Of a DNA stretch of 64,000 bases, positions 44,801-53,547 are shown piece by piece. The notes beneath the pieces are model-generated. The model did not search any database. It was given only the letters and a program-made list of their open reading frames with translations, and was not told the origin of the DNA. Numbering within the stretch: the first letter of the stretch is position 1; each line of letters begins with the position of its first letter. The position numbers were made by a program, and so were the translations under genes. The stretch spans positions 9,300,001 to 9,364,000 of the forward strand of contig NZ_CP080647.1 of NCBI RefSeq assembly GCF_019599145.1, written 5' to 3'. This stretch comes from Streptomyces akebiae (GTDB lineage: Bacteria; Actinomycetota; Actinomycetes; Streptomycetales; Streptomycetaceae).

Positions 44801-45256
44801 TACGGCGACACCAGCGTCCTCGACAGCAAGGACTTCTTCTACGGCCTCGGCCCCGGCAAGGAGTACGCCGTCGACCTGGAGCCCGGTGTGCGGCTCCTCA
44901 TCGGGCTGGAGGCCGTCGGCGAGGCGGACGAACGCGGTATGCGCACGGTGATGTCGACGCTGAACGGCCAGTTGCGGCCGATCCAGATCCGCGACAAGGC
45001 CGCCTCCACCGACATCCCCGTCACCGAGAAGGCCGACCGCTCCAACCCCGGGCACGTCGCCGCCCCGTTCGCCGGTGTGGTCACACTCGCGGTCGCCGAG
45101 GGCGACGAGGTCGCGGCCGGTGCCACGGTCGCCACCATCGAGGCCATGAAGATGGAGGCCACCATCACCGTCCCGAAGGCCGGCCGGGTCTCCCGTCTCG
45201 CCATCAACAAGATCCAGCAGGTGGAGGGCGGCGACCTGCTCGTCGAGATCGTCTGA
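41882..45256 (+). CDS. pyc: Pyruvate carboxylase
   Basis: 1124 residues, full single-chain length. Domains: biotin carboxylase (MLRKVLVANRGEIAIRAFRA, ATP loop AGGGGRGMR, RDCSVQRRHQK, EMNPRIQVEHTVTEE); carboxyltransferase from about residue 520 (TDTTFRDAHQSLLATR, metal ligands in HIHTHDTAGG); allosteric/PYC_OADA region; and biotinyl carrier with Lys1090 in EAMKMEA. It makes oxaloacetate from pyruvate, replenishing the TCA cycle. I chose the ATG at 41882 (GAAGGG, AGGG upstream) because homology begins there. Imperfect direct repeats (GTGGCACTGAGGGTCACAC near 41675, ATGGCACTGAGTGACACG near 41796) precede it. Confidence 0.97.
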   Translation: MLRKVLVANRGEIAIRAFRAGYEVGARTVAVFPHEDRNSLHRLKADEAYEIGEPGHPVRAYLSVEEIMRAARLAGADAVYPGYGFLSENPELARACEEAGITFVGPSAHILELTGNKARAVAAARAAGVPVLGSSEPSTDVDELVRAADEIGFPVFVKAVAGGGGRGMRRVEDPAALRESIEAASREAASAFGDPTVFLEKAVVEPRHIEVQILADGHGDVIHLFERDCSVQRRHQKVIELAPAPNLDPALRDRICADAVRFAREIGYRNAGTVEFLLDRDGNHVFIEMNPRIQVEHTVTEEVTDVDLVQSQLRIAAGATLADLGLSQETVTLRGAALQCRITTEDPANGFRPDTGRISAYRSPGGSGIRLDGGTTHAGTEISAHFDSMLVKLTCRGRDFTTAVNRARRAVAEFRIRGVATNIPFLQAVLDDPDFQAGQVTTSFIEQRPHLLTSRHSADRGTKLLTYLADVTVNKPHGPRPDLIDPSTKLPRPTTSEPPAGSKQKLVELGPEGFARWLRESPTIGVTDTTFRDAHQSLLATRVRTKDMLAVAPVVARTLPQLLSLECWGGATYDVALRFLAEDPWERLAAFRAAAPNICLQMLLRGRNTVGYTPYPTEVTDAFVQEATETGIDIFRIFDALNDVGQMRPAIDAVRATGTAVAEVALCYTSDLSDPAEQLYTLDYYLRLAEQIVEAGAHVLAVKDMAGLLRAPAATKLVSALRREFDLPVHIHTHDTAGGQLATYLAAIQAGADAVDGAVASMAGTTSQPSLSAIVAATDYSDRPTGLDLRAVGDLEPYWESVRRIYAPFEAGLASPTGRVYDHEIPGGQLSNLRTQAVALGLGDRFEDIEAMYTAADRILGHLVKVTPSSKVVGDLALHLVGAGVAPADFEATPDRFDIPDSVIGFLRGELGTPPGGWPEPFRSKALQGRADAKPVQDLNAEDRAGLEKDRRATLNRLLFPGPTREFETHRQTYGDTSVLDSKDFFYGLGPGKEYAVDLEPGVRLLIGLEAVGEADERGMRTVMSTLNGQLRPIQIRDKAASTDIPVTEKADRSNPGHVAAPFAGVVTLAVAEGDEVAAGATVATIEAMKMEATITVPKAGRVSRLAINKIQQVEGGDLLVEIV

Positions 45257-45310
45257 CACCCGCACGAGGATCGACCGGCACCGGACGAGGATCCTCCGGC
45301 ACCGGACGAG

Positions 45311-45351
45311 GCCGAGGCGCCCACGCCATGGATGCGGCGGGACGCCTCGGC
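45311..45351 (+). terminator. Probable terminator after pyruvate carboxylase
   Basis: GCCGAGGCG (45311-45319) pairs with CGCCTCGGC (45343-45351), starting 55 bases after the stop, with a GC-rich loop of 23 bases. Two copies of CCGGCACCGGACGAGGA-like sequence lie between the stop and the stem. Confidence 0.55.
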
Positions 45352-45411
45352 TGTTCGTCGGTGCCCGATGTCGGCGCCGGCCGGCCATGGCTCTCCGCGT
45401 GCTCGGCCGGA

Positions 45412-45987
45412 TCAGGCGCGGGGGAAGAACTCCAGCACCGCCGTGCCGCCTTCGAGGGACTTCACACGGAAGCCGAGGCCGTTGAGGCCGCCGGTGCCGC
45501 CCTCGCCGACCGATGAGCTGAGGCGGGTGCCCGCCCCCGAGGACCGGAGCACGACGGTGTCCTCGGTGACCTTCGTGACGCGGAGATCGCCGACGCCGAA
45601 CCGGCTGTCGACCTCGACGGACAGCGGCTCGGACACGGTGAGTTCGCACCGGCCGTCGAAGCATGCCTCGGTGCCGGTGCCGGTGCCGGTGCCGGTGCCG
45701 TCGGCAGCGCCTCGTCCACCGTCGCGGTCGCGGTCGCCCTTGGGGTCGGGGGCGTCGCCCCTGTCTCCGTCTCCGCTTCCGGTCCTGCCGTCGTCGTCGG
45801 CTTCCGCCTCGGCCTCGGCGGCTGTCGCGGAGGCCGGTGTCGTCGTCGGCTGCTGTTTCGCCTCCGACGGTGACCTGTCCCTGCCGTCGGAGCGGTCGTC
45901 CCGAACGCCGTCCCCGCCGCAGCCGGTGAGCGCCCATGCCAGGGACGCCACCGCCGCGACGCCGAACCGGCCCCTGCCCGTGCCCAT
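45412..45987 (-). CDS. Putative lipoprotein, 191 aa
   Basis: The N-terminus is a lipoprotein signal (AAVASLAWALTGC, lipobox LTGC). A long acidic, low-complexity spacer follows, including GTGTGTGTGT encoded by GGTGCC repeats (plus strand) near 45671-45700. The C-terminal 80 residues form a small beta-rich domain (ELTVSEPLSVEVDSRFGVGD, DLRVTKVTEDTVVLRSS) ending FRVKSLEGGTAVLEFFPRA. The pattern is widespread in streptomycetes; function unknown. GAAAGG precedes the ATG. It converges on pyc. Confidence 0.8.
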   Translation of the reverse strand: MGTGRGRFGVAAVASLAWALTGCGGDGVRDDRSDGRDRSPSEAKQQPTTTPASATAAEAEAEADDDGRTGSGDGDRGDAPDPKGDRDRDGGRGAADGTGTGTGTGTEACFDGRCELTVSEPLSVEVDSRFGVGDLRVTKVTEDTVVLRSSGAGTRLSSSVGEGGTGGLNGLGFRVKSLEGGTAVLEFFPRA

Positions 45988-46130
45988 ACGTCAGCCTTTC
46001 AACTCGTGCGCCCGCACGCCCTGTTGCTCCGCATTCGCGGGACACGTCCCTTTATACGGGGTGCGCGGGTCCGGGCGGTGCCGTGACGGCCCGAGGGGTG
46101 AGCCGTCGGGACGATCCGTTGACGCCAACC

Positions 46131-47885
46131 TCACCCTTGGGGGACGGGCGGCCGGGCCACCGTGGCGAGGAGCGAGGCCGTGAAGGCGTGCCGCGGGGCG
46201 GTGAGGAGCCGCCGGGCGGGGCCCTGCTCGACGATCTCCCCCGCGTCCATGACGGCGATGCGATGGGCGACCGAGGCGGTCTCCAGGTCGTGGGTGATCA
46301 GGACCAGCGCCGGTGCGGCGGGGGCTGTTCCGGCGTCCTCGCCGGCGCCGAGCAGGCCCGTGAGGACGTCGAGGATGCCGCGCCGGCTGACGGTGTCCAG
46401 GCCCGAGGTGATCTCGTCGCAGATCAGGACGCGGGGGTGGGCGAGGAGCGCGCGTGCCAGGGCCGCGCGCTGGAGTTCGCCGCCCGACAGCTGGGCGGGG
46501 AGCCGGTGTGCCAGTTCCGGCAGGAGGCCCAGGCGGGTCAGGGTCGCCAGCGCCTCGGTCTCGGCGGTCCCGGCGTCGACTCCGCGCAGCCGGACCGCCG
46601 TGCGGGCGACCTGCCGCAGGACCGGGCGGTGCTCGTCGAACGCGGCGCGTGCGTCCTGGAAGACGTACTGCACGGCCGCCAACTCCCCCCGGGTGCGGTC
46701 GCGCAGGCTGCGGGGCAGCGGCGTGCCGTCGAGAAGGACCTCGCCGTCGTGGTCGCGGTGAAGTCCCGCGAGGCAGCGGGCCAGAGTGGTCTTGCCGCTG
46801 CCCGAGCGGCCGACGACAGCCAGCAACTGCCCCGCGCTCAGGTCGAGTTCGTGGGCGCGCACGGTCACCGTGGCATCGCGTGAGCCGTCGCGGTGGCGGG
46901 CGACGAGGTCACGTACGCGCAGCACCGGTCGGTCACGGCGCGTGGTCGCGGTTCGCTCGCGCTCGCCGCGCGTGGTCGCCGTTCGCTCGCCCGAGCCCGT
47001 CGTCGTCCCCGAGGCCGCTCTCGCGCCTGTCCGCGTTCCCCTCTCACGTCCTGCCCCCTCGTCCGTGGCGCCAGGGTCGGTGAGCGAATGTTCGGTGAGC
47101 GAAACCTGGGCGGCCAGAAGCCGACGGGTCCATTCGTGCCGGGGCGCCGACCAGACGTGCTGTGTCGGTCCCGACTCCACGACACGCCCCGCCCGCATGA
47201 CATGGACCTCGTCGGCGAGCGAGCGGACGACGTCGAGGTCGTGGCTGAGCAGGACGATCGCGATGCCGCGCGCCGCGATCGTCGCGAGCTGTGCGACGAC
47301 GAGGCTCTTGGTCAGCGCGTCCTGGCCGGTGGTGGGCTCGTCGGCGACGACGACCCGGGCGCCGAGCAGGAGGGCCTGGGCGAGGACCACGCGTTGCTGC
47401 TGACCGCCGGAGAGCTGGTGCGGATGGCGGCGCAACAGGGTCTCGGCGTCCGGGAGTCGGGCGTCGGCCAGCGCTCGGAGCACCTGGGCCCGAGCGGCTG
47501 CCCTGCGCAGGCCGCGCGGCAGATGACGTACCCGTGGGCGGGCGATGTCGGTCAGCAGGGCGCCGATCCGGCGGGCGGGGTTGAGGACGGAGGCCGGATG
47601 CTGGGGCACGTACCCGACGAGGCCCGCGGGCCCGCCGAGCCCCTCGGCCGCCAACCGGACCTCGCCGGTGACGCGTGCGCCCACCGGGAACTCGCCGAGC
47701 AGCGCCAGCCCGGTGGTCGTCTTCCCGCTGCCCGACGCACCCACCAGCGCGGTGACCCTGCCGGGCAGCACCCGCAGACTCACCCCGTCGACGATCGCCC
47801 GCCCGCCCACCTCGACCCGAAGGTCCGTGAGTTCGGCGAGGGGTTCCGGGGCGGCCGTGCCGCTCTCGTCGTCGTACCGCGTCAC
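46131..47885 (-). CDS. Fused double-ATPase of an oligopeptide/nickel-type ABC importer
   Basis: 584 residues from the GTG at 47885, which overlaps the upstream permease stop by four bases (GTGA). Two complete ABC domains (DppD-DppF type) are joined: the first with GASGSGKTTT, VPQHPASVLNPAR, LSGGQQQRVVLAQAL and VVADEPTTGQD; the second with GRSGSGKTT, LSGGELQRAALARAL and LICDEITSGLD. A low-complexity linker rich in Arg, Thr and Gly joins them. It powers uptake through the two permeases upstream and is the last gene of the ten-gene, apparently Zur-controlled unit. The likely cargo is the metal complex of the metabolite made by the upstream genes. Confidence 0.93.
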   Translation of the reverse strand: MTRYDDESGTAAPEPLAELTDLRVEVGGRAIVDGVSLRVLPGRVTALVGASGSGKTTTGLALLGEFPVGARVTGEVRLAAEGLGGPAGLVGYVPQHPASVLNPARRIGALLTDIARPRVRHLPRGLRRAAARAQVLRALADARLPDAETLLRRHPHQLSGGQQQRVVLAQALLLGARVVVADEPTTGQDALTKSLVVAQLATIAARGIAIVLLSHDLDVVRSLADEVHVMRAGRVVESGPTQHVWSAPRHEWTRRLLAAQVSLTEHSLTDPGATDEGAGRERGTRTGARAASGTTTGSGERTATTRGERERTATTRRDRPVLRVRDLVARHRDGSRDATVTVRAHELDLSAGQLLAVVGRSGSGKTTLARCLAGLHRDHDGEVLLDGTPLPRSLRDRTRGELAAVQYVFQDARAAFDEHRPVLRQVARTAVRLRGVDAGTAETEALATLTRLGLLPELAHRLPAQLSGGELQRAALARALLAHPRVLICDEITSGLDTVSRRGILDVLTGLLGAGEDAGTAPAAPALVLITHDLETASVAHRIAVMDAGEIVEQGPARRLLTAPRHAFTASLLATVARPPVPQG

Positions 47886-48808
47886 GAACGTCGTTCCTTC
47901 CGTGCCTGTCGGCCACCGGTCCGGCTGATCCTGGTGATCCGGCTGGGCCCACCGTGCCCACCGCGCCCGCCGGGCTTCTCCAGCGCCGCGTCGAAGAGGA
48001 GGTTCGTGCCCGTGGTGAGCGCGACGATCAGCAGGGCGGGGACGACCACGGCCCAGGGCTGCACGAACAGGCCCGTGCGGTTGCGGTCGACCATCACCGC
48101 CCAGTCGGCGGCGTCCGGGGTCACGCCGACGCCGAGGAAGGCCGCAGTGGCGACCAGGTACAGCACCCCGGTCAGCCGGGTGCCGGCATCGGCGCCGAGG
48201 GTGCGCAGGATCGTCCGGCCGACATAGCCGACGGCCGTGCGCCACCAGCTCTCGCCCTGGAGACGGAGCGCCTCGACGACCGGACGGGCGGCGGCCTCCG
48301 TGGCGGCGGCGCGCACGAGGCGCGCCGCGTCGGGCACGTTGACCAGCGCGACGAGCAGGGCGAGACCGACGGCTCCGGTGGTGAGGACCGACGCGACCAG
48401 CAGGATCAGCAGCAGCGACGGGACGGCGATCAGGATGTCCAGCGGACGCATCAGCAGTTCCTCCAGCCAACGCCGGTGCGTCAGCGCGGCGACGAGACCG
48501 ACCGGCAGGGCGACGAGATAGGCCAGCGCTCCGGCGCCGAGCGCGGTCAGCACGACCGGCCGCCCGCCGTGGAGCACCTGCTGCCATACGTCCCGGCCCA
48601 CGAAGTCCGTGCCGAGCCAGTGCCCGTCGCCGAGCGTGAAGGAGGGCGCCCGTGTGCTCGGTTCCCCTGCGAACACCGGTCCCAGCAGGGCGAGGACGAG
48701 GGGGACGGCGATGACCGCGAGGCCGAGCGCGAAACGGCCCGTGGGCCGACGCCGGGTGCGCGGGACGGCAGCAGTGCCGGGCGGGTCGACGTCCGTGGCC
48801 GCAGTCAC
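47882..48808 (-). CDS. ABC importer permease, DppC/NikC type
   Basis: 308 residues from a GTG overlapping the previous permease stop (GTGA). About six membrane segments (ALGLAVIAVPLVLALLGPVF, ALAYLVALPVGLVAALT, LLLILLVASVLTTGAVG) and the permease loop EALRLQGESWWRTAVGYVGR are present. DGHWLGTDFVGRDVWQQVLHG near the N-terminus is the classic DppC opening. It pairs with the DppB-type permease. Confidence 0.93.
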   Translation of the reverse strand: MTAATDVDPPGTAAVPRTRRRPTGRFALGLAVIAVPLVLALLGPVFAGEPSTRAPSFTLGDGHWLGTDFVGRDVWQQVLHGGRPVVLTALGAGALAYLVALPVGLVAALTHRRWLEELLMRPLDILIAVPSLLLILLVASVLTTGAVGLALLVALVNVPDAARLVRAAATEAAARPVVEALRLQGESWWRTAVGYVGRTILRTLGADAGTRLTGVLYLVATAAFLGVGVTPDAADWAVMVDRNRTGLFVQPWAVVVPALLIVALTTGTNLLFDAALEKPGGRGGHGGPSRITRISRTGGRQARKERRS

Positions 48809-49851
48809 GCCGCCACCCCCGCCCGGGGCGCCAGCCGTCGGGCGACCACGTCCGCGCCCAGGTTGAGCACGACAGTCAGGACGCCGAAGACCACGGCGAG
48901 CCCCTGGACGACGGGGACATCGCGTTCGGCGACGGCGTTGAGGAGGACGGTGCCGAGTCCGGGGATCACGAAGAGGGCCTCCACGACGATGACACCGCAC
49001 AGCAACCAGTCGATGGTGCGGGCGAGTTGCTGGGCGGCGGGGGCGAGGGCGTTCGGGAGGGCGTGGGCGTAGCGGACGCGGGCGCCGGAAACGCCGTACC
49101 GCCGGGCGTGGGCGACGTACGGGGAGGCGAGGGCGTCGATCATGCCGGCCCGGACCAGCCGGACGAGGGAGCACACGGGACGGGAGAGCAGGACGAGGAC
49201 GGGCAGGACGAGGGCGGCCGGGTGGGCGAGGAGGTCGGTGCCGTAGCCGACGGCGGTCGGCGGCAGCCAGCCCAGTTTCAGCGCGAACACGGTCACCAGC
49301 AGGACCCCGAGGGCGAACTCGGGGACCGCGTACACGGCGAGCGTCAGCGAGCTGACGAGGCGGTCGACCGGGCCGCCCTCGTGGCGGGCGGCCAGCACGC
49401 CGAGTCCGAAGCCGAGCGGGACGAGCAGTGCCACGGTGAGTGCGGCGAGCAGCAGGGTCGGCCCGAAGCCGTCGGCGATGTACCGGGCGACCGGGCGGCC
49501 GGAGGTCAGCGAGGTGCCGAAGTCGCCGTGCAGCAGACCCGTCGCCCAGTCGGCCAGCCGTTCGTGCACCGGCCGGTCGAGGTGCATCGCCTCACGGATG
49601 GCGGCGATGCGCGCCGGGTCGGGCTGGTCGCCGGCCAGCGCGACCGCGGCGTCGCCCGGCAGCGCCTCGGTGAGCGCGAAGACCAGCAGCACGACGGCCA
49701 CGGTCTGCGCGACACCGAGGAGCAGCCGCCGCACGACGAAGGCGGACGCTCCCCGGGAGGCGCTGCGGCGGATCGTCGTGCGGATCCGGCCCCGCCGAGG
49801 CCGTTCGTCCGGTTCCCCACGCCCCGCCGGGACGCTCTGAGCGGGTGTCAC
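48805..49851 (-). CDS. ABC importer permease, DppB/NikB type
   Basis: 348 residues from a GTG overlapping the binding-protein stop (GTGA). N-terminal RRLLLGVAQTVAVVLLVFAL, then PGDAAVALAGDQPDPARIAA and the loop YVAHARRYGVSGARVRYAHALPN split across the EAA motif; the C-terminus has VEALFVIPGLGTVLLNAV. It is a standard DppB-family member. A basic N-terminal stretch of about 40 residues is slightly longer than usual. Confidence 0.93.
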   Translation of the reverse strand: MTPAQSVPAGRGEPDERPRRGRIRTTIRRSASRGASAFVVRRLLLGVAQTVAVVLLVFALTEALPGDAAVALAGDQPDPARIAAIREAMHLDRPVHERLADWATGLLHGDFGTSLTSGRPVARYIADGFGPTLLLAALTVALLVPLGFGLGVLAARHEGGPVDRLVSSLTLAVYAVPEFALGVLLVTVFALKLGWLPPTAVGYGTDLLAHPAALVLPVLVLLSRPVCSLVRLVRAGMIDALASPYVAHARRYGVSGARVRYAHALPNALAPAAQQLARTIDWLLCGVIVVEALFVIPGLGTVLLNAVAERDVPVVQGLAVVFGVLTVVLNLGADVVARRLAPRAGVAA

Positions 49852-51434
49852 GTGAGCCACACCTTGTCGAAGCGTGCCCAGTCGAGCGTGTTGGCGGGGG
49901 CCTTGGTCTCCACTCCCTTCACCGTCTTGGCCGTTCCGAGGATCCAGTCGGCGAACCCCCAGATCAGGAAGCCGCCTTCGGTGTACAGCCGGCGCTGCAT
50001 CCGCTCGTAGACGGCGGCTCGCTGTGCCTTGTCCCGCGTCGACTGGGCCTGCTGGTAGAGGGCGTCGAAGTCCTTGTGCTGCCACTTGGTGGCGTTGGTG
50101 GTGGAGTCGGTGAGCAGCCGCTGCGAGATGTGGGCCTCGATGGGCATGGCACCTGACCGGTAGCAGGCGAGGGTGCCGGAGTCGAGGATGTCGCTCCAGT
50201 ACGAGTCCTTGCTGCCCATCCGCACCTCGACGGTGACGCCCGCCTTCGCGGCCTGGTCCTTGAAGATGCTGGCGGCCTCGGTGAACCCGGCGGCCACGGC
50301 GGAGGTGTCCAGGGTGACCTTCAGCTTCTCCGCGCCGGCCTGCTTCAGCAGGGCCCGGGCCCGGTCGAGGTCCTGCTCGCGCTGCGGGAGGTCGGCGGCG
50401 TAGTACTCGTAGCCCTTGCCGAACAGGTCGTTGCCGACGACGCCCGCGCCGGACAGGGCGCCGTCGACGAGCTCCTGCCGGTCGGCGATCAGGAAGAACG
50501 CCTCCCGGACCCGCTTGTCGTCGAAGGGCGGCCGGTCGGTCTTCATGCAGAACGCCTGCATGGCGCTGCCCCGCAGCCGGACGATCTCGATCTGCCCCTT
50601 GCCCTCGTGGGCGCGGGCGGTGGTGGGGTTGAGCTCGTGGGCGTACTCGACCTGACCGCCGAGGAGCGCGTTGACCCGGGCCGACTCCTCGTTGGCGACG
50701 ACGAACTCGACTTCGTCGAGGTGCGGCGCGCCCTCCCAGTAGGCGTCGTAGCGGCGGAACACGGCCGAGCGGCCGGGGGAGAAGGAGACGAAGCGGAAGG
50801 GTCCGGAGCCGATCGGCTTCCTGTCGAAGTCGGCGGCGTTCCTCCCGGCGTTCTCCGGCACGATGTACGCGCCGAACGCGGCCAGCACGTTGGGGAATTC
50901 CGCGGTCGGCCGCTTCAGCACGAACTCGATGCCCCGTTCACCGGTGGCCCGGCTCGCGTCGAGGTCGATGGGCTCCAGGGACGCCTTCGCGCGGAACGCC
51001 TTCTCGGGGTCGGCGATCCGGCGGTAGCTGTAGAGGACGTCCTTGGCGGTGACGGGCGAGCCGTCGTGGAAGGTGGCCTCGCGCAGGGTGACCTGCCAGC
51101 GGTCCAGGGTCTTGTTCGGCTCCCACTTGGCGGCCAGGCGGGGGCGCGCCGACAGATCGGCGCCGTAGTCGGCGAGCTTGTCGTAGAGGGCCTTGGCGCG
51201 GGCGACGTCGGCGAACAGGTTGGCCAGGTGCGGGTCGAGGGTCTCGCTCGCGCCGCCGCCCGCGAACGCGGCGCGCAGCCGTCCGCCCCGCTTGGGGGTC
51301 CCGTCGTCGCCGCTCGCCCCGGGGTCGGTGCCGTCCGCGCCGCACGCGGTCAGGGCGAGCGCGCCGAGGGTGGCGGCGCCCGTGGCGGCGAGGAAGCCGC
51401 GTCGGCGCAGACCGGGGAAACGTTCGTCGTGCAT
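49848..51434 (-). CDS. Extracellular solute-binding lipoprotein, family 5 (DppA/NikA/CntA-like)
   Basis: 528 residues. The signal combines a twin-arginine motif (LRRRGFLAATGAATLG) with a lipobox (LTAC). SBP_bac_5 blocks are complete: ETLDPHLANLFADVARAKAL, WEPNKTLDRWQVTLREATFH, DGSPVTAKDVLYSYRRIADP, RPPFDDKRVREAFFLI. Members bind peptides, nickel-His complexes or metallophores. AAGGA lies before the ATG, 62 bases after the methyltransferase stop, the only real gap in the unit. Placement behind biosynthesis and export genes suggests it captures the metal-loaded product. Confidence 0.93.
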   Translation of the reverse strand: MHDERFPGLRRRGFLAATGAATLGALALTACGADGTDPGASGDDGTPKRGGRLRAAFAGGGASETLDPHLANLFADVARAKALYDKLADYGADLSARPRLAAKWEPNKTLDRWQVTLREATFHDGSPVTAKDVLYSYRRIADPEKAFRAKASLEPIDLDASRATGERGIEFVLKRPTAEFPNVLAAFGAYIVPENAGRNAADFDRKPIGSGPFRFVSFSPGRSAVFRRYDAYWEGAPHLDEVEFVVANEESARVNALLGGQVEYAHELNPTTARAHEGKGQIEIVRLRGSAMQAFCMKTDRPPFDDKRVREAFFLIADRQELVDGALSGAGVVGNDLFGKGYEYYAADLPQREQDLDRARALLKQAGAEKLKVTLDTSAVAAGFTEAASIFKDQAAKAGVTVEVRMGSKDSYWSDILDSGTLACYRSGAMPIEAHISQRLLTDSTTNATKWQHKDFDALYQQAQSTRDKAQRAAVYERMQRRLYTEGGFLIWGFADWILGTAKTVKGVETKAPANTLDWARFDKVWLT

Positions 51435-51496
51435 GAGGGTTCCTTGGGTTCGGTGGGAAGCGGGATCGTGGGGGTGGAGGGATCAGGGGGGAGGGA

Positions 51497-52288
51497 TCAG
51501 GGGGTGGAGGCGAGGCGCGCGACGACGTGCAGACGGTCCGCGTCCGCCGTTCGGCCGGGCAACCGGCCCTCCCGCCACGGCGGTTCGGTGCGCGGGCCCG
51601 GCCCGTCGTGCAGTTCGAGCACCTCGAAGCCGCGTGCGGTCAGGAGGTGGCGCAGCTCCTGCGGGAACAACAACCGCCAGGCGGACCGCTGTTCGACGGG
51701 GGGAGCGCCGTCGTCCGAGGTCCAGACCCGGGTGCGGCGCAGCAGTTGGGCCGTGCGGTCCACGGTGAGGGTGGTGGTGGACCGGTAGGCGGTGCCCTGC
51801 CAGGTGAAGGCGTTGACGGCCGGGGTGCCGAGCAGGTCGGTACGGCCCAGGAAGTAGGCGCCGTTGCGCATCTCGGCGACCAGCAGTCCGCCGGGTGCCA
51901 TTGCCCGGCGGCAGGAGGAGAGGAAGCCGTCGAGCTGGTCGTTGGTGTGGCAGTACAGCGGGGAGCTGTCCAGGCAGACGACCGCGTCGAAGGCCGCCCG
52001 GCCCAGGTCGAAGCCGTGCAGATCGGCCCGTACGTACGCCGGACCGGGATACCGGGCGCGGGCGTGGGCGAGCATTGCCTCGGAGAGGTCGGCGCCGGTC
52101 ACCGTACGGCCGACGTGGTGCAGGTGGGCGGCGTCGCGTCCGGTGCCGCAACCCATGTCCAGGACCCGCGGTCCGGCCCCGTGGCGCCGCAGACAGTCCT
52201 CGGCCCAGCGTCCGGCCAGTCGTCCGGGATCGGGGAAGCGGGCCTCGTACAGCTCAGGATTGTCGGTGAGGAGGTTGGCGTTCGTCAT
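51497..52288 (-). CDS. SAM-dependent methyltransferase
   Basis: 263 residues, class I fold: RVLDMGCGTGRDAAHLHHVG (SAM motif I), TGADLSEAMLAHAR, FDAVVCLDSSPLYCHTNDQL (motif IV) and RRAMAPGGLLVAEMRNG. It resembles small-molecule N- or O-methyltransferases rather than rRNA or DNA enzymes. Its ATG overlaps the MFS stop (ATGA), tying it to the exporter and biosynthetic genes, so a tailoring role on the product is likely. The acceptor is unknown. Confidence 0.9.
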   Translation of the reverse strand: MTNANLLTDNPELYEARFPDPGRLAGRWAEDCLRRHGAGPRVLDMGCGTGRDAAHLHHVGRTVTGADLSEAMLAHARARYPGPAYVRADLHGFDLGRAAFDAVVCLDSSPLYCHTNDQLDGFLSSCRRAMAPGGLLVAEMRNGAYFLGRTDLLGTPAVNAFTWQGTAYRSTTTLTVDRTAQLLRRTRVWTSDDGAPPVEQRSAWRLLFPQELRHLLTARGFEVLELHDGPGPRTEPPWREGRLPGRTADADRLHVVARLASTP

Positions 52289-53547
52289 GCGCTGCTCCTC
52301 TCACCCGCCGTGGCGGGAACCACGGCTTCGGGGTTCGGGGGCAGCGCCCCCGACCGGTGCAGCCGACGGACACCGGCCGCCGACACCAGACCGAACAGGG
52401 CACAGCACACCCACGGCAGCCACGCGTGACCGCCGCGCTCCCCGGTGTCCATGGCCCACCCGACGACGGTGTTGCCGACGGCGGCCGCGACGCCGGAGAC
52501 GACGTAGAAGATCCCGAAGTACGTGCCGGTCAGTTCCGGTCGGCCGAAGCGTGGGATCAGCTCCATGACGAACGGCGAGGCCACCATGAGACCGAGGTAG
52601 AGGAGCAGCGCGCCGAGGAGGACGGGGACGGCGGCGCTCCAGCCGGAGGCGCCGAGCGCGGTTCCCATGGCGGGCGGCAGGAAGGCCAGACCGGTCAGGG
52701 CGAGTCCCACACTGATCCAACGGGCCCTGTCGCCACGTGACTTGAGCGTTTTGGTGATGCGCAGCTGAAGCGCGAGGTTGGCGAGCGTACCGACGAGGAA
52801 GACGAGACCGGCGGACCCGTCCCAGCCGGTCGCCTCCCGGGCCCCGGCCGGCAGCAGCAGATACAGCTGGTTCTCCAGGGTGAACATGCCGACCATGGCG
52901 AGCGCGAAGGCCAGGAAGGCCCGGTTGCCGAGCACCTCCCGCCAGTCCCCGAGGACACCGCCGCCGCTCGGCTCGACCTTCCGCGCCGGCAGGACGAGGG
53001 CCTGGGCGACGGTGAGGGCGGCGAAGACACCGGCGGCCGTGAGCGCCGACGTACGGAAGTCCACCAGCAGCAGGACACTGCCCAGCAGCGGCCCGATCAG
53101 CGCGCCCGTCGTGGCGAAGACGTTGAACAGTGCGAACGCCTCCGCCTTGCGTTCCCCGGCCTCCTGCGCCAGATACGCCCGCACCGCCGGGTTGAACAGC
53201 GCCCCGGCGAGTCCGCTGAGCACCGACGCGGCGAGCAGTACCGCCAGCCCGTCGCCGAGCGCGAACAGTCCGAACCCGACGGTCCGCAGGGCGCACCCGG
53301 CGATGATGACGCCCCGCGCGCCGAGCCGGTCCGAGGCGGAGCCGCCGATGATGAACAGACCCTGCTGACTGAGGTTGCGGACGCCCAGGACGATGCCGAC
53401 GACGGCCGCCGACATGCCCAGGTTCTCGGTGAGGTGCGTGGCGAGGTAGGGGATCAGCAGGTAGAACCCGATGTTGACGCCGAGTTGGTTGACCAGCAGC
53501 AGGCGGACCGCGAACGGGAAGCGGCGTATCTCATGCCACGTCTGCAC
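52285..53547 (-). CDS. MFS exporter, probable product efflux
   Basis: 420 residues from a GTG, twelve membrane segments. Opening FAVRLLLVNQLGVNIGFYLL and motif A-like GGSASDRLGARGVIIAG place it with DHA1-type efflux pumps; the FNPAVRAYLAQEAGERKAEA loop is typical of the MdtH-like group. Its start lies 17 bases inside the epimerase gene. In staphylopine-type systems the equivalent position is held by the MFS exporter CntE, so export of the finished metallophore is the likely job. Confidence 0.9.
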   Translation of the reverse strand: MQTWHEIRRFPFAVRLLLVNQLGVNIGFYLLIPYLATHLTENLGMSAAVVGIVLGVRNLSQQGLFIIGGSASDRLGARGVIIAGCALRTVGFGLFALGDGLAVLLAASVLSGLAGALFNPAVRAYLAQEAGERKAEAFALFNVFATTGALIGPLLGSVLLLVDFRTSALTAAGVFAALTVAQALVLPARKVEPSGGGVLGDWREVLGNRAFLAFALAMVGMFTLENQLYLLLPAGAREATGWDGSAGLVFLVGTLANLALQLRITKTLKSRGDRARWISVGLALTGLAFLPPAMGTALGASGWSAAVPVLLGALLLYLGLMVASPFVMELIPRFGRPELTGTYFGIFYVVSGVAAAVGNTVVGWAMDTGERGGHAWLPWVCCALFGLVSAAGVRRLHRSGALPPNPEAVVPATAGERSSA